Origin: Planctomycetia bacterium
GTDB taxonomy: Bacteria; Planctomycetota; Phycisphaerae; Phycisphaerales; SM1A02
Reading direction: 5' to 3'
Assembly: GCA_009936695.1 (NCBI GenBank)
Contig: JAACEA010000001.1
Span: 1-15,830 of the forward strand
Length of the DNA: 15,830 nucleotides
Below are positions 1 through 6,782 of this stretch, piece by piece. Each line of letters opens with the position of its first letter. Within the stretch, counting starts at the first letter, position 1. The position numbers and the translations under genes are program-made. The notes under the pieces were generated by a model, which did not search any database, was not told the DNA's origin, and was given only the letters and a program-made list of their open reading frames with translations.

Positions 1-72
1 GCCCGGGGTAGCGGGGCGCTGGTGACGCGAGGCACGCGGGACAGGTGGCGCGGGTGTTGCGAGCGGCAGGCT

Positions 73-100
73 GTTGGAGCTAGCTGGTTGGAGCTTGCTC
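73..100. repeat. 14-bp imperfect tandem repeat
   Basis: Two adjacent 14-base units, GTTGGAGCTAGCTG and GTTGGAGCTTGCTC, differ at two positions. They lie immediately before the point (about 102) where similarity to RimO begins. Bases 1-72 hold no recognisable gene in the three forward frames that I translated. The repeat may mark a rearrangement junction or an unreliable sequence end. Confidence 0.6.
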
Positions 101-113
101 AAAGTCTGAACTG

Positions 114-458
114 ATGCTTCGACAGCAGGAGATCGCCTTCGAAAATGCCGCCTACCTGGCCGAACAACGGGTCCAGATGGACGTTCTGGTCGACGGCGAG
201 GCCGGGGCGACCGCGGAGGTCGCGCTTCCCGAGGACGATCCCGCAGTCCGAACCGGCACGCCGGTCCACCTTTCGATCGGACGGTGCTACTTCCAGGCCC
301 CGCAGGTCGACGCCCAGACCTGCGTCGCGAGCATCGGCCGATTGAGTCCCGGCGAACTCATCCGGTGCACGATCGTGGGGAGCGATGGATACGACCTCGT
401 CGCCCGCCCCACCGAAGAACTGGCACGCCAGACCTCGCTCCCGGTGATCGGCGGCTGA
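114..458 (+). CDS. Truncated RimO: C-terminal TRAM-domain fragment
   Basis: This is the tail of a ribosomal protein S12 (Asp) methylthiotransferase, the radical-SAM enzyme that methylthiolates S12. The reading starts with LRQQEIAFENAAYL, the helix after the radical-SAM barrel, followed by a TRAM RNA-binding domain. The stretch GRCYFQAPQVD aligns by eye with the RimO pattern GRSxxDAPEID, and IVGSDGYDLVARP matches the family's usual ending. Family members are about 430-470 residues; only 114 are here. The catalytic CxxxCxxC cluster and the N-terminal domain are absent. In-frame similarity may begin at about 102 (SELM), but TAG at 81-83 closes the frame upstream, so this is not simply a gene cut by the window edge. 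The ATG at 114 is nominal, with no convincing ribosome binding site. It is either a pseudogene remnant or the product of a mis-joined sequence end. Function is unlikely without the catalytic domain. Confidence 0.7.
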   Translation: MLRQQEIAFENAAYLAEQRVQMDVLVDGEAGATAEVALPEDDPAVRTGTPVHLSIGRCYFQAPQVDAQTCVASIGRLSPGELIRCTIVGSDGYDLVARPTEELARQTSLPVIGG

Positions 459-500
459 GCCGCTTGGCGGGCGGGTGGCTCCAAGGCTCGTTCTTTTTTT
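457..500 (+). terminator. Rho-independent terminator after the rimO remnant
   Basis: GAGCC (457-461) and TTGG (464-467) pair with CCAA (481-484) and GGCTC (485-489), with a 2-base bulge on the left arm and a 13-base loop. The run TTCTTTTTTT (491-500) follows directly. The left arm begins inside the stop codon. This is one of the clearest intrinsic terminators in the window. Confidence 0.8.
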
Positions 501-777
501 CACAAATTCCGACCCCAAGGCTTCGTTTCTGCCGAAAGCCCCGCTATCGTGTTCCTTCTATCGATGTACGCAGTGGCCGGAAGGCCTCGAACCACGGCGA
601 AATCCGTGGCGTCAATCGAAGATCAGCCAGCCTCCTGATTCGGGAATCCCTCGCCATTCGTTTTGCTTGAGCCCCGCCCAGAGGCACCTCCCCAATTTCG
701 ATCGAGATCCAACCCGCCGAGGTCACGTTGACCTCCGGCCGGAACTTTCCCCCCCAGCTCGTGAACGGAGCTTCGAA
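501..777. other. Non-coding stretch with two hairpins, leader of the next gene
   Basis: I see no credible coding in these 277 bases; the in-frame extension upstream of 778 reads as unstructured, arginine- and proline-rich sequence. Two small hairpins lie close together. GGCC-GGAA-GGCC (575-586) has a GNRA-type tetraloop. CCACGG (592-597) pairs perfectly with CCGTGG (604-609) around a 6-base loop. No confident promoter was found, although transcription of the gene at 778 must begin somewhere after the terminator at 500. Confidence 0.4.
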
Positions 778-1212
778 GTGCACGCCGAGATTCCAGAGGT
801 CAACGTCAAGTTCAAGGTGTCCCCGATCTTCGCACTCGTTGCGATCGTCGCCTTCTGGCCCTTCGGACTCGCATTCGGCGTGGTCGGCTCGATCTTCGGC
901 GTGGGGCTGCTCGGGCTCTGCGCGGCGCTCGGCCTTCCCAAGTCGATCGACCTGATGTTCGGCCTGATGCTCGCCCTCCTGGTGTTCGCCGGCCAGTTCC
1001 TTGGAAGCGTGTTCCTGGGGATCGAGCTCGGTGGGAGTCAGGTCTCGATGGTCTTCACGACCGCGGTGCTCTGGTTCGCCCAGCTCGCGGCGTTCGGAAT
1101 CGACCTGCACCGCTTCTCCGAAAGCCACGTGACCCAGGTCGAGAAGATCACCACGAAGCCTCGCGGACGCCGATCCGCGTTCTCCGCCGAAGTCGGCCGC
1201 TCCGCCGCCTGA
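778..1212 (+). CDS. Small multi-pass membrane protein of unknown function
   Basis: I do not recognise the family. The 144-residue product starts with a short polar segment (EIPEVNVKFKVSP) and then has about three hydrophobic stretches, near residues 16-50 (glycine-rich, possibly two passes), 58-82 and 88-108. It ends in a basic, probably cytoplasmic tail (TTKPRGRR). GTG at 778 is chosen because GGAG sits at 767-770, seven bases upstream. The open frame extends to 475, but that part is low-complexity and not protein-like. GTG at 817 is a possible alternative start. The gene stands alone between two strong terminators, so it is probably transcribed as a single gene. No catalytic motif is visible. 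Confidence 0.65.
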   Translation: MHAEIPEVNVKFKVSPIFALVAIVAFWPFGLAFGVVGSIFGVGLLGLCAALGLPKSIDLMFGLMLALLVFAGQFLGSVFLGIELGGSQVSMVFTTAVLWFAQLAAFGIDLHRFSESHVTQVEKITTKPRGRRSAFSAEVGRSAA

Positions 1213-1237
1213 TCTTCGAAGCCATCCCCGGAACCCC

Positions 1238-1278
1238 ACGCCGCCCGGCCACGATCTTTCGTGGCGGGGCGGCGTTTT
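1238..1278 (+). terminator. Strong rho-independent terminator
   Basis: A 16-position stem with a single G-G mismatch (1247/1266) pairs 1238-1253 with 1260-1275 around the 6-base loop ATCTTT, followed by a T-run ending at 1278. It lies 26 bases after the stop of the membrane-protein gene. Confidence 0.85.
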
Positions 1279-1446
1279 CGATGGCTCCAGCGGCAATACG
1301 GCGAATTGATCGTCCGAATTTCGGGTTTTGGGTGTATTTTCGGGACGTGGACTTCCGAGTTTCGGCGTTCTCGTCGTGCTCGCTCCGGTCGATGTCGACC
1401 GGCTTGGGCGTCCACCAATCGGTTCGAGACCGGAAAGGTCGGTGGC

Positions 1447-1971
1447 ATGCGACGCATCCTCGACCCCGAGATCACGCTCTGGCCCATCAGCGACGAAGAT
1501 CGCCGTCGCATCAGGGATCGTCGCATCTCGATGTTCGGCCGCATCGACTGGTCGGGCTACCCCCGCGGCTTCCCGGCCTTCGGTCGAACCGGCTTCCTGA
1601 TCTTCGTCACCATCGGTCTGCCGATCGCCTGCGTGCTGGCGATCGTGGGTCTCCTGCTCGCCGGCAGTCCGAATGCCGCGTTCGCGTTCGGGACGACCTT
1701 CGTGGCCGAAGCGATGATCCTCGTCGTGATCTTCCGAGGTCGACGACGCAGCGTCCTTCGTGCCGCCGCCGCCGAACTGGGACATCCGGTCTGCCTCACC
1801 TGCGGCTTCTACAACCTCGGCCACGAACGCGGCGAACCCTGCTGCGAGTGCGGCTCGGTGATGCCCGAGCTCCCCGACGAGTTCTTCCCACCGGCGGAGG
1901 AAGCGGAGGCCGTGCAGGAGATGAAGGCCCAGCGTCGACGCAGCCCGCGGCTTCGATTCGGAAGCGGCTGA
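1447..1971 (+). CDS. Two-TM membrane protein with C-terminal zinc ribbon
   Basis: I do not recognise a named family for this 174-residue protein. It has a charged N-terminal part (about 1-45), two hydrophobic segments (about 50-72 and 78-97), then a soluble tail with Cys116-x2-Cys119 and Cys132-x2-Cys135, the spacing of a zinc ribbon. An extra Cys sits at 133. The tail beyond is acidic, then basic. ATG 1447 is preferred because AAAGG lies about eight bases upstream (1434-1438); the open frame reaches back to 1261, but that includes terminator sequence. The gap before it (1279-1446) has an AT-richer patch near 1304-1340, though no promoter I would commit to. The architecture matches the gene at 3694, so the two may be distant paralogues. 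The tail could bind metal, nucleic acid or protein; which one cannot be told from the sequence. Confidence 0.7.
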   Translation: MRRILDPEITLWPISDEDRRRIRDRRISMFGRIDWSGYPRGFPAFGRTGFLIFVTIGLPIACVLAIVGLLLAGSPNAAFAFGTTFVAEAMILVVIFRGRRRSVLRAAAAELGHPVCLTCGFYNLGHERGEPCCECGSVMPELPDEFFPPAEEAEAVQEMKAQRRRSPRLRFGSG

Positions 1972-1982
1972 TTCCTCGCGAT

Positions 1983-2001
1983 GGTTCGAATCGATCGAAC
2001 C
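1983..2001. repeat. Perfect 7-bp inverted repeat between genes
   Basis: GGTTCGA (1983-1989) and TCGAACC (1995-2001) are exact inverted copies around ATCGA. No T-run follows, so it is a poor terminator. It lies about 110 bases before the start of the exported-protein gene and could be an operator or an mRNA hairpin. Confidence 0.4.
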
Positions 2002-2112
2002 GAACCCTCCGCGACGTCGTCGAAACCATGAAGCCGGATTCCCACATCGCCGGCGGCCCGTGCCGATGATGACTCGGACTTCGAATCCCCCGTGCCATTC
2101 CGGAGCGATGAC

Positions 2113-2880
2113 TTGCGAATCCCAGCCCTGATATTCCTCCTGGCCGCCCCCCTGTTCGGAGCGACCTCGCCGCAGGACGCGATCCCACGGGAGACGCCGG
2201 CCCCTCGGATCGTGTCCACGCTCGCGATGGACCCGGAAGCGCCGCGCGAGATCGTCGGGTGGTGGTCGGATGGCCGCAGCCTGATCGAAGTGGCACGCGA
2301 TGGGCGATACCGACGCTGGAACGATCTCGATCGCTTCGATCGGCCCAGCGACGTCGGTCGCTGGCACCGGGAGAATCACGCCGTCTTCTGGCTGAACTCG
2401 TACCTCCTCCCCGCGCCCCCGCCCCGTCGGGTCGCGCTCTGGCTTCGGGACGACGTGCTGATGGCCGACGTGGCTCGGCTCAAGAAGCCCTTCATCCATT
2501 CGGCCACCCCACCCCACGTCCCCTCGGACGATCTCGTGGGACGATGGCGCGGCCCGGGGGGCGAGCTCCGGCTCGATCCCGATCTCACCTACGCCTGGTC
2601 TCGGGGCGAAACCGTCGACGCCCCGATCGCGATCACCAGCCAGCGCGGCCGGTGGCGACTGCTTGCCGACGGACGGCTTCTGATCGAGCCCTTCGCGGTC
2701 AACCAGCGTCCGATGATCCGCGTCGCGATTCTCGACGAGTCGAATCGGATCGTCGAACTGGCGAGCGACTCGGGCGGCCTCCGCCTCCAGCCACCCAGGC
2801 CTCGTCCGGTGGCGAATCCCGAGACGCCCGACCGCGAATCCGGGGGCGATGCGGGCGATCGTCGCCCGAGCGATTCCTGA
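2113..2880 (+). CDS. Exported protein with two tandem lipocalin-like repeats
   Basis: This 255-residue protein of unknown function starts with MRIPALIFLLAAPLFGA, a good Sec signal peptide with probable cleavage near residue 17-20 and no lipobox cysteine. TTG 2113 is chosen because GGAG (2102-2105) is seven bases upstream and the start gives a clean signal peptide; GTG 2092 is possible but lacks a ribosome binding site. The mature part holds two similar segments: about 47-130 begins IVGWW and has DGRYRRW and GRWHREN, and about 141-227 begins LVGRW and has DLTYAW and GRWRLLADGRLLIEP. The pattern (VGxW, short strands, DGxY, GxW) resembles the small beta-barrel lipocalin-like domains common in exported proteins, so a periplasmic or surface ligand-binding role is an inference. 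The C-terminus is proline- and charge-rich. fpg follows after 19 bases. Confidence 0.65.
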   Translation: MRIPALIFLLAAPLFGATSPQDAIPRETPAPRIVSTLAMDPEAPREIVGWWSDGRSLIEVARDGRYRRWNDLDRFDRPSDVGRWHRENHAVFWLNSYLLPAPPPRRVALWLRDDVLMADVARLKKPFIHSATPPHVPSDDLVGRWRGPGGELRLDPDLTYAWSRGETVDAPIAITSQRGRWRLLADGRLLIEPFAVNQRPMIRVAILDESNRIVELASDSGGLRLQPPRPRPVANPETPDRESGGDAGDRRPSDS

Positions 2881-2899
2881 ACCGACTCGATCCGCCCAC

Positions 2900-3697
2900 A
2901 TGCCTGAACTCCCCGAAGTCGAGCGAGGACGCCTCGTCGCCGAAGCGGTGGCGACCGGTCGCATCGCGAAGCACGTGCGGTGCGCGAACGACCGAATCGT
3001 CTTCTGCGACGAGTCACCCGCCACCGTGAGTCGCCGCCTTCGGGGCAAGCGGGTGCTCGCCGCACGGCGTCATGGGAAGCAGCTCTGGCTGGAGTTCGAA
3101 GCGGGCCCCGCCCTGCTCCTGCACTTCGGCATGACCGGGGCGCTGCACGGATATGACGACGAGGCCGACCGCCCGCGGTTCTGGAAGATCGAACTGGAAT
3201 TCGACGACGGCCGCCGCCTCGCGATGCCCGATCCCCGCCGATTCGGTCGTATTCGACTCCGCGAGGATCCTCGCAACCAGCCGCCGGTCTCGAAACTCGG
3301 CTTCGATCCGCTGCTGGAGATGCCCGGCCCCGCGACGTTCCGAAACCTCGTCGGACGCCGCAAGGTCACCGCCAAGGGTCTGCTCCTCGACCAGTCCTTC
3401 GCCGCGGGCGTGGGAAACTGGATCGCGGACGAGATCCTCTACCAGGCGGAAGTCGCGCCCGACCGTCGCGTCGACGATCTCGACGACGTGGAACTCGAGC
3501 GGATCCGGCGACGACTCGCCGCGATCATCAAGAAGGCCGTGGCCGTCAACTCGGTCTCCAGCCGATTCCCGAAGACCTGGCTCTTCCACCACCGATGGGG
3601 TCGTCCCGAGGACGCCCGAACGGCACGGGGCGAGCCGATCGAGATCACGACCGTGGCCGGACGGACCACGGCGTGGGTACCCTCGGCCCAGCGATGA
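2900..3697 (+). CDS. mutM: Formamidopyrimidine-DNA glycosylase, zincless (plant MMH-like) type
   Basis: This base-excision repair enzyme removes oxidised purines such as 8-oxoguanine and nicks the abasic site by beta,delta-elimination. After removal of Met the protein begins PELPEVE, with the catalytic proline and glutamate. Lys60 corresponds to the conserved Lys57. The helix-insertion residues Met78 (HFGMTG) and Arg113/Phe115 (DPRRFGR) are present, and so is the H2TH motif with Asn173 (GVGNWIADEILYQ). The C-terminus departs from standard bacterial Fpg: the four zinc cysteines are missing. It reads FPKTWLFHHRWGR, a short linker, then GEPIEITTVAGRTTAWVP, keeping Arg255 of the finger. This matches the zincless finger known from plant FPG/MMH and, more distantly, NEIL1. 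The length of 265 is normal. Its stop overlaps the next start (ATGA), so translation is probably coupled. No strong ribosome binding site is seen. Confidence 0.93.
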   Translation: MPELPEVERGRLVAEAVATGRIAKHVRCANDRIVFCDESPATVSRRLRGKRVLAARRHGKQLWLEFEAGPALLLHFGMTGALHGYDDEADRPRFWKIELEFDDGRRLAMPDPRRFGRIRLREDPRNQPPVSKLGFDPLLEMPGPATFRNLVGRRKVTAKGLLLDQSFAAGVGNWIADEILYQAEVAPDRRVDDLDDVELERIRRRLAAIIKKAVAVNSVSSRFPKTWLFHHRWGRPEDARTARGEPIEITTVAGRTTAWVPSAQR

Positions 3698-4176
3698 ACA
3701 TCCTCTGGCCCGTCTTTCACGATCCCTCGTACAAGCCTTCCCTCGCGGAGCGGCTGGCGTTCCACTGGCAAGCCAATCTCCGCATGCTCCGCCGCCCCCG
3801 GGACGTCGTGCTCTTCTGCGTCATCTCGTTCGCGCCATTGCTGCTGCTGATCGGCGTCCAGACCATTTTTCCCGGCCTGTACTCGGTCTCCATCACGCAG
3901 GCCAATCCCACCCCGAACATGGCCCCGCTGATGTTCACCGCCCTGGTGACCTTGCTGGTCTTCCTCGTTCTCCAGCACTTCGCCTTCATGCTGGCGATCA
4001 ACCTGACCTACCTCCACCACGTCCGCTCGGCACTCCTCGATCGAGGCATCCCCCTCTGCCCGCGTTGCGCCCAGCTCCTTCCCCCCGACACCCCGGACGC
4101 CGGATGCCCGGAGTGCGGTCACCCCGCGTCTTTGGCTACGATGAACGACTCGGTCCCCCCTGACGTCGACGTCTGA
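3694..4176 (+). CDS. Two-TM membrane protein with C-terminal zinc ribbon (second copy)
   Basis: This 160-residue protein has a short N-terminal amphipathic part, two hydrophobic helices (about 38-60 and 78-101) and a C-terminal zinc ribbon with Cys122-x2-Cys125 and Cys138-x2-Cys141 (CPRC and CPEC). The layout is the same as in the gene at 1447. ATG 3694 overlaps the fpg stop by four bases, which implies coupled translation and fixes the start; the open frame extends upstream only as a shadow of fpg. lepA follows after 36 bases. I know no function for this family. The ribbon is predicted to face the cytoplasm if the basic residues after helix 2 and before helix 1 (RMLRRPR) are inside. Confidence 0.75.
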   Translation: MNILWPVFHDPSYKPSLAERLAFHWQANLRMLRRPRDVVLFCVISFAPLLLLIGVQTIFPGLYSVSITQANPTPNMAPLMFTALVTLLVFLVLQHFAFMLAINLTYLHHVRSALLDRGIPLCPRCAQLLPPDTPDAGCPECGHPASLATMNDSVPPDVDV

Positions 4177-4179
4177 CCT

Positions 4180-4211
4180 CGGGGGATCCGCATCGAAGAG
4201 GATTCACCCCG
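4180..4211 (+). promoter_or_regulatory. Hairpin enclosing the lepA ribosome binding site
   Basis: CGGGG (4180-4184) pairs with CCCCG (4207-4211), and GATCC (4185-4189) pairs with GGATT (4200-4204, one G-T). A two-base CA bulge and a 10-base loop separate the arms. The likely ribosome binding site AAGAGGA (4196-4202) straddles loop and stem, and the GTG start is two bases beyond. The fold could limit initiation on lepA. Pairing is seen in the sequence; the regulatory role is inferred. Confidence 0.45.
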
Positions 4212-4212
4212 C

Positions 4213-6018
4213 GTGAAGGTCCGCAACTTCTCCATCATCGCGCACATCGACCATGGCAAGAGCACCCTCGCCGATCGGTTGCTGCATGCGACCAAGGCGG
4301 TCGATCACCGGACGGGCAAGGACCAGATGCTGGATTCGATGGATCTCGAGCGAGAGCGCGGGATCACCATCAAGAGTTCCGCGGTCACCGTCCAGCACGT
4401 CTACAAGGGCGAGCCCTACCAGCTGAACTTCATCGACACACCGGGTCACGTCGACTTCACCTACGAGGTGAGTCGAGCCCTCACCGCCTGCGAAGGCGCG
4501 GTGCTGGTGGTCGATTCGACCCAGGGCGTGCAGGCCCAGACCGTGGCCAACGCGTACCTCGCGGTGGAGAACGACCTCGAGCTCATTCCGGTCGTGAACA
4601 AGATCGATCTCCCCGCCGCGGATCCCGACGGCGTGGCGATGGAGGTCGAGCAGGTGCTCGGTCTCCCTGCCGAGGATTCCATCTACGTCAGCGCGAAGAG
4701 CGGCAAGGGAATCCCCGAACTGCTCGACGCGATCTGCGAGAAGCTCCCGGATCCTCCGCCCCCCTCGACCGACCGGCTCCGCGCCCTGATCTTCGACTCC
4801 AACTACGACGACTATCGGGGCGTGGTGGTGTTCGTCCGCGTGTTCGACGGTGCGATCTCCGTCGGCGACAAGATCCGGATGATGGGAACGGGACGGACCT
4901 TCTCGGTCACCGAACTCGGTCGCTACACCCCGTTCCCCGAGAAGCTGAAGAAGATCGAACAGGGCGAGGTCGGTTACATCGTCGCATCGATCAAGTCGCT
5001 CGGCGACGTCCGGGTGGGCGACACCGTCACCCTGGAGTACGAACCGGCCGAGATCGCCCTCCCGGGCTACGAAGAGCCGAAGCAGATGGTCTTCTGCGAC
5101 TTCTACCCCGCCACCGGAAGCGAAGGCGGCAAGCGAAGCGACTTCGAGAGTCTTCGAGAGGCGGTCGAGAAACTCCACATCAACGACGCGAGTTTCACGT
5201 TCGAGGTGCAGCACTCCGAGGCCCTCGGCTTCGGGTTCCGCTGCGGCTTCCTCGGCCTGCTCCACATGGACATCGTCCAGGAGCGTCTGGAGCGCGAGGG
5301 CGGCGTGGACATCGTCCAGACCGCACCCACCGTCTCCTACCTGATCGACCTCAACGACGACACCACGGTCGAGATCCACAACCCCGCCGATCTTCCGGAC
5401 ATGTCGAGGGTCCGGGCGATCCGTGAACCGATGGTGAAGATCGAGATCATCTGTCCCGAGGAGAACATCGGCGACCTGATGAAGCTCGCCGAGGGACGAC
5501 GCGGCATCTTCAAGGGCCAGCGGTTCATCAGCGACACCCGCCAGATCCTCGACTACGAGCTTCCACTCGCGGAGATCATCTACGACTTCTACGACAAGTT
5601 GAAGTCGATCACCCGCGGGTACGGCACCATGGACTACGAGATCATCGGTTACGTCCCGGAGAACCTCGCGAAGGTCGACATCCTCATCAACGGCGCCCCG
5701 GTCGAGGCGTTGAGTCTCATCTGCCACCGATCGAGCGCGGAGATCCGCAGTCGCGCCATCCTCGCGAAGCTTCGAAAGCAGATCGACCGGCACCAGTTCG
5801 AGATTCCGCTGCAGGCCGCGATCGGTGGGAAGATCATCGCCCGCGAGACGATCAAGGCGCTTCGCAAGAACGTGACCGCCAAGTGCTACGGCGGCGACAT
5901 CACGCGAAAGCGAAAACTGCTCGAGAAGCAGAAGGAAGGCAAGAAGCGGATGAAGAACGTGGGAAGCGTCAACATCCCGCAGGAAGCCTTCATGGCGGTG
6001 CTCGAACAGGAAGAGTGA
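4213..6018 (+). CDS. lepA: Elongation factor 4 (LepA), ribosome-associated GTPase
   Basis: LepA/EF4 is a translational GTPase related to EF-G that acts on the ribosome during initiation or stalled elongation. The 601-residue length is typical. G1 is AHIDHGKST (10-18), switch I includes ERERGITIKSS (46-56), G3 is DTPGH (75-79), G4 is NKID (129-132) and G5 is SAK (160-162). EF-G-like domains II, III and V follow, then the LepA-specific C-terminal domain with KCYGGDITRKRKLLEKQKEG and KRMKNVGSVNIPQEAF. GTG 4213 is the start: it gives the family-standard N-terminus (VRNFSIIAHIDHGK), with AAGAGGA about ten bases upstream. The gene lies between a zinc-ribbon membrane protein and an OmpH-like gene, 33 bases before the latter. 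The gene is intact with no odd features. Confidence 0.97.
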   Translation: MKVRNFSIIAHIDHGKSTLADRLLHATKAVDHRTGKDQMLDSMDLERERGITIKSSAVTVQHVYKGEPYQLNFIDTPGHVDFTYEVSRALTACEGAVLVVDSTQGVQAQTVANAYLAVENDLELIPVVNKIDLPAADPDGVAMEVEQVLGLPAEDSIYVSAKSGKGIPELLDAICEKLPDPPPPSTDRLRALIFDSNYDDYRGVVVFVRVFDGAISVGDKIRMMGTGRTFSVTELGRYTPFPEKLKKIEQGEVGYIVASIKSLGDVRVGDTVTLEYEPAEIALPGYEEPKQMVFCDFYPATGSEGGKRSDFESLREAVEKLHINDASFTFEVQHSEALGFGFRCGFLGLLHMDIVQERLEREGGVDIVQTAPTVSYLIDLNDDTTVEIHNPADLPDMSRVRAIREPMVKIEIICPEENIGDLMKLAEGRRGIFKGQRFISDTRQILDYELPLAEIIYDFYDKLKSITRGYGTMDYEIIGYVPENLAKVDILINGAPVEALSLICHRSSAEIRSRAILAKLRKQIDRHQFEIPLQAAIGGKIIARETIKALRKNVTAKCYGGDITRKRKLLEKQKEGKKRMKNVGSVNIPQEAFMAVLEQEE

Positions 6019-6051
6019 TCCGCCACCTCAGGAACCCGACCAGGAGCAAGC

Positions 6052-6768
6052 ATGCATCGCATCGAAAGAACCGTCGTCCACGTCGTCCTGCTGGCCCTCG
6101 TGGTCGTCCTCCTCGCCGACTTCGAGGGACCCGGACGGTCCGCGATCGGCGACGAGCCACGCCCCGCCGACAAGCTCGGGCCCGCCGACGAGGTGCTGCT
6201 TCGTGGAGACGACGGCGAACTGGTGCTCACGAACACCAAGGGACGACTCGCCTTCGGCGAGCGACCGACCGAACGAATCTGGTCGATCGGGTCCGTCAAC
6301 GTGTCGAGACTCCTGAAGACGCTGATGGATGCGGATCGATTCGGCGAAGCACGGACCGAACTGCAGGAAGAGGCCGCCGAGCAGAACGCCGCGTACGAAG
6401 CGAGGTTCGAGGCCTTCCAGAAGGAGAACGCCGACGTCACCCCGGAAAGCCCCGACTTCCCGCGGGTCCAGGCCCAGTTCCAGCAGATGATGCAGGAGTA
6501 CCAGTCCTGGCAGCAGGGAACGATGGCGATTCGTCAGAAGCTCGGCGCAGAACAGATCGAGTCCGCCTATCGAGAGCTGATCGAAGCGGTCGACATCGTC
6601 GCCGAACGGCAGGGCATCGACATCGTGACCCAGTTCGTCCCCACCGGGGAACCCTTCGACGCGGAGACCATGGACGTCGCCAGCCAGCAGGTCCGGCGGC
6701 GGGGCCTCCTTCGGTATCCCGACGCGATCGACATCACCGAGGCGGTCGCCGACGAACTCGGACTCTGA
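6052..6768 (+). CDS. OmpH/Skp-like periplasmic chaperone
   Basis: Skp/OmpH proteins are trimeric periplasmic chaperones that hold unfolded outer-membrane proteins. This 238-residue protein has an N-terminal hydrophobic segment (about 8-22, signal peptide or anchor) and an unusual polar linker of about 55 residues. It then has the Skp entry strand IGSVNVSRLLK (79-89), long heptad-like helices (about 95-180, rich in E, Q, A, R) and the closing motif LLRYPDAIDITEAV (219-232), matching the family ending in which a short strand precedes DITxxV. Skp itself is about 160 residues, so the extra linker is the main difference. AGGAG (6042-6046) is five bases before ATG 6052, the best ribosome binding site in the window. 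It is probably last in an operon with lepA and faces lipB tail-to-tail 14 bases away, with no clear terminator between them. Confidence 0.8.
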   Translation: MHRIERTVVHVVLLALVVVLLADFEGPGRSAIGDEPRPADKLGPADEVLLRGDDGELVLTNTKGRLAFGERPTERIWSIGSVNVSRLLKTLMDADRFGEARTELQEEAAEQNAAYEARFEAFQKENADVTPESPDFPRVQAQFQQMMQEYQSWQQGTMAIRQKLGAEQIESAYRELIEAVDIVAERQGIDIVTQFVPTGEPFDAETMDVASQQVRRRGLLRYPDAIDITEAVADELGL

Positions 6769-6782
6769 CCGAAGCGACTCGA

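Noticed and set aside
1306..1340. Possible promoter TTGATC ... TATTTT upstream of 1447
   Set aside because: The spacing is 23 bases, too long for a sigma-70 promoter, and no better -35 element fits.
544..3048. Very long open frame on the minus strand (834 codons)
   Set aside because: It runs antisense across several convincing plus-strand genes and terminator 1238-1278, is low-complexity and rich in Arg, Glu and Gly, and is the usual by-product of GC-rich coding DNA.
4204..5793. Long minus-strand open frame (529 codons) opposite lepA
   Set aside because: It mirrors lepA codons exactly; lepA is unmistakable, and the antisense product has the Asp/Val/Leu-rich composition expected from reading high-GC codons backwards.
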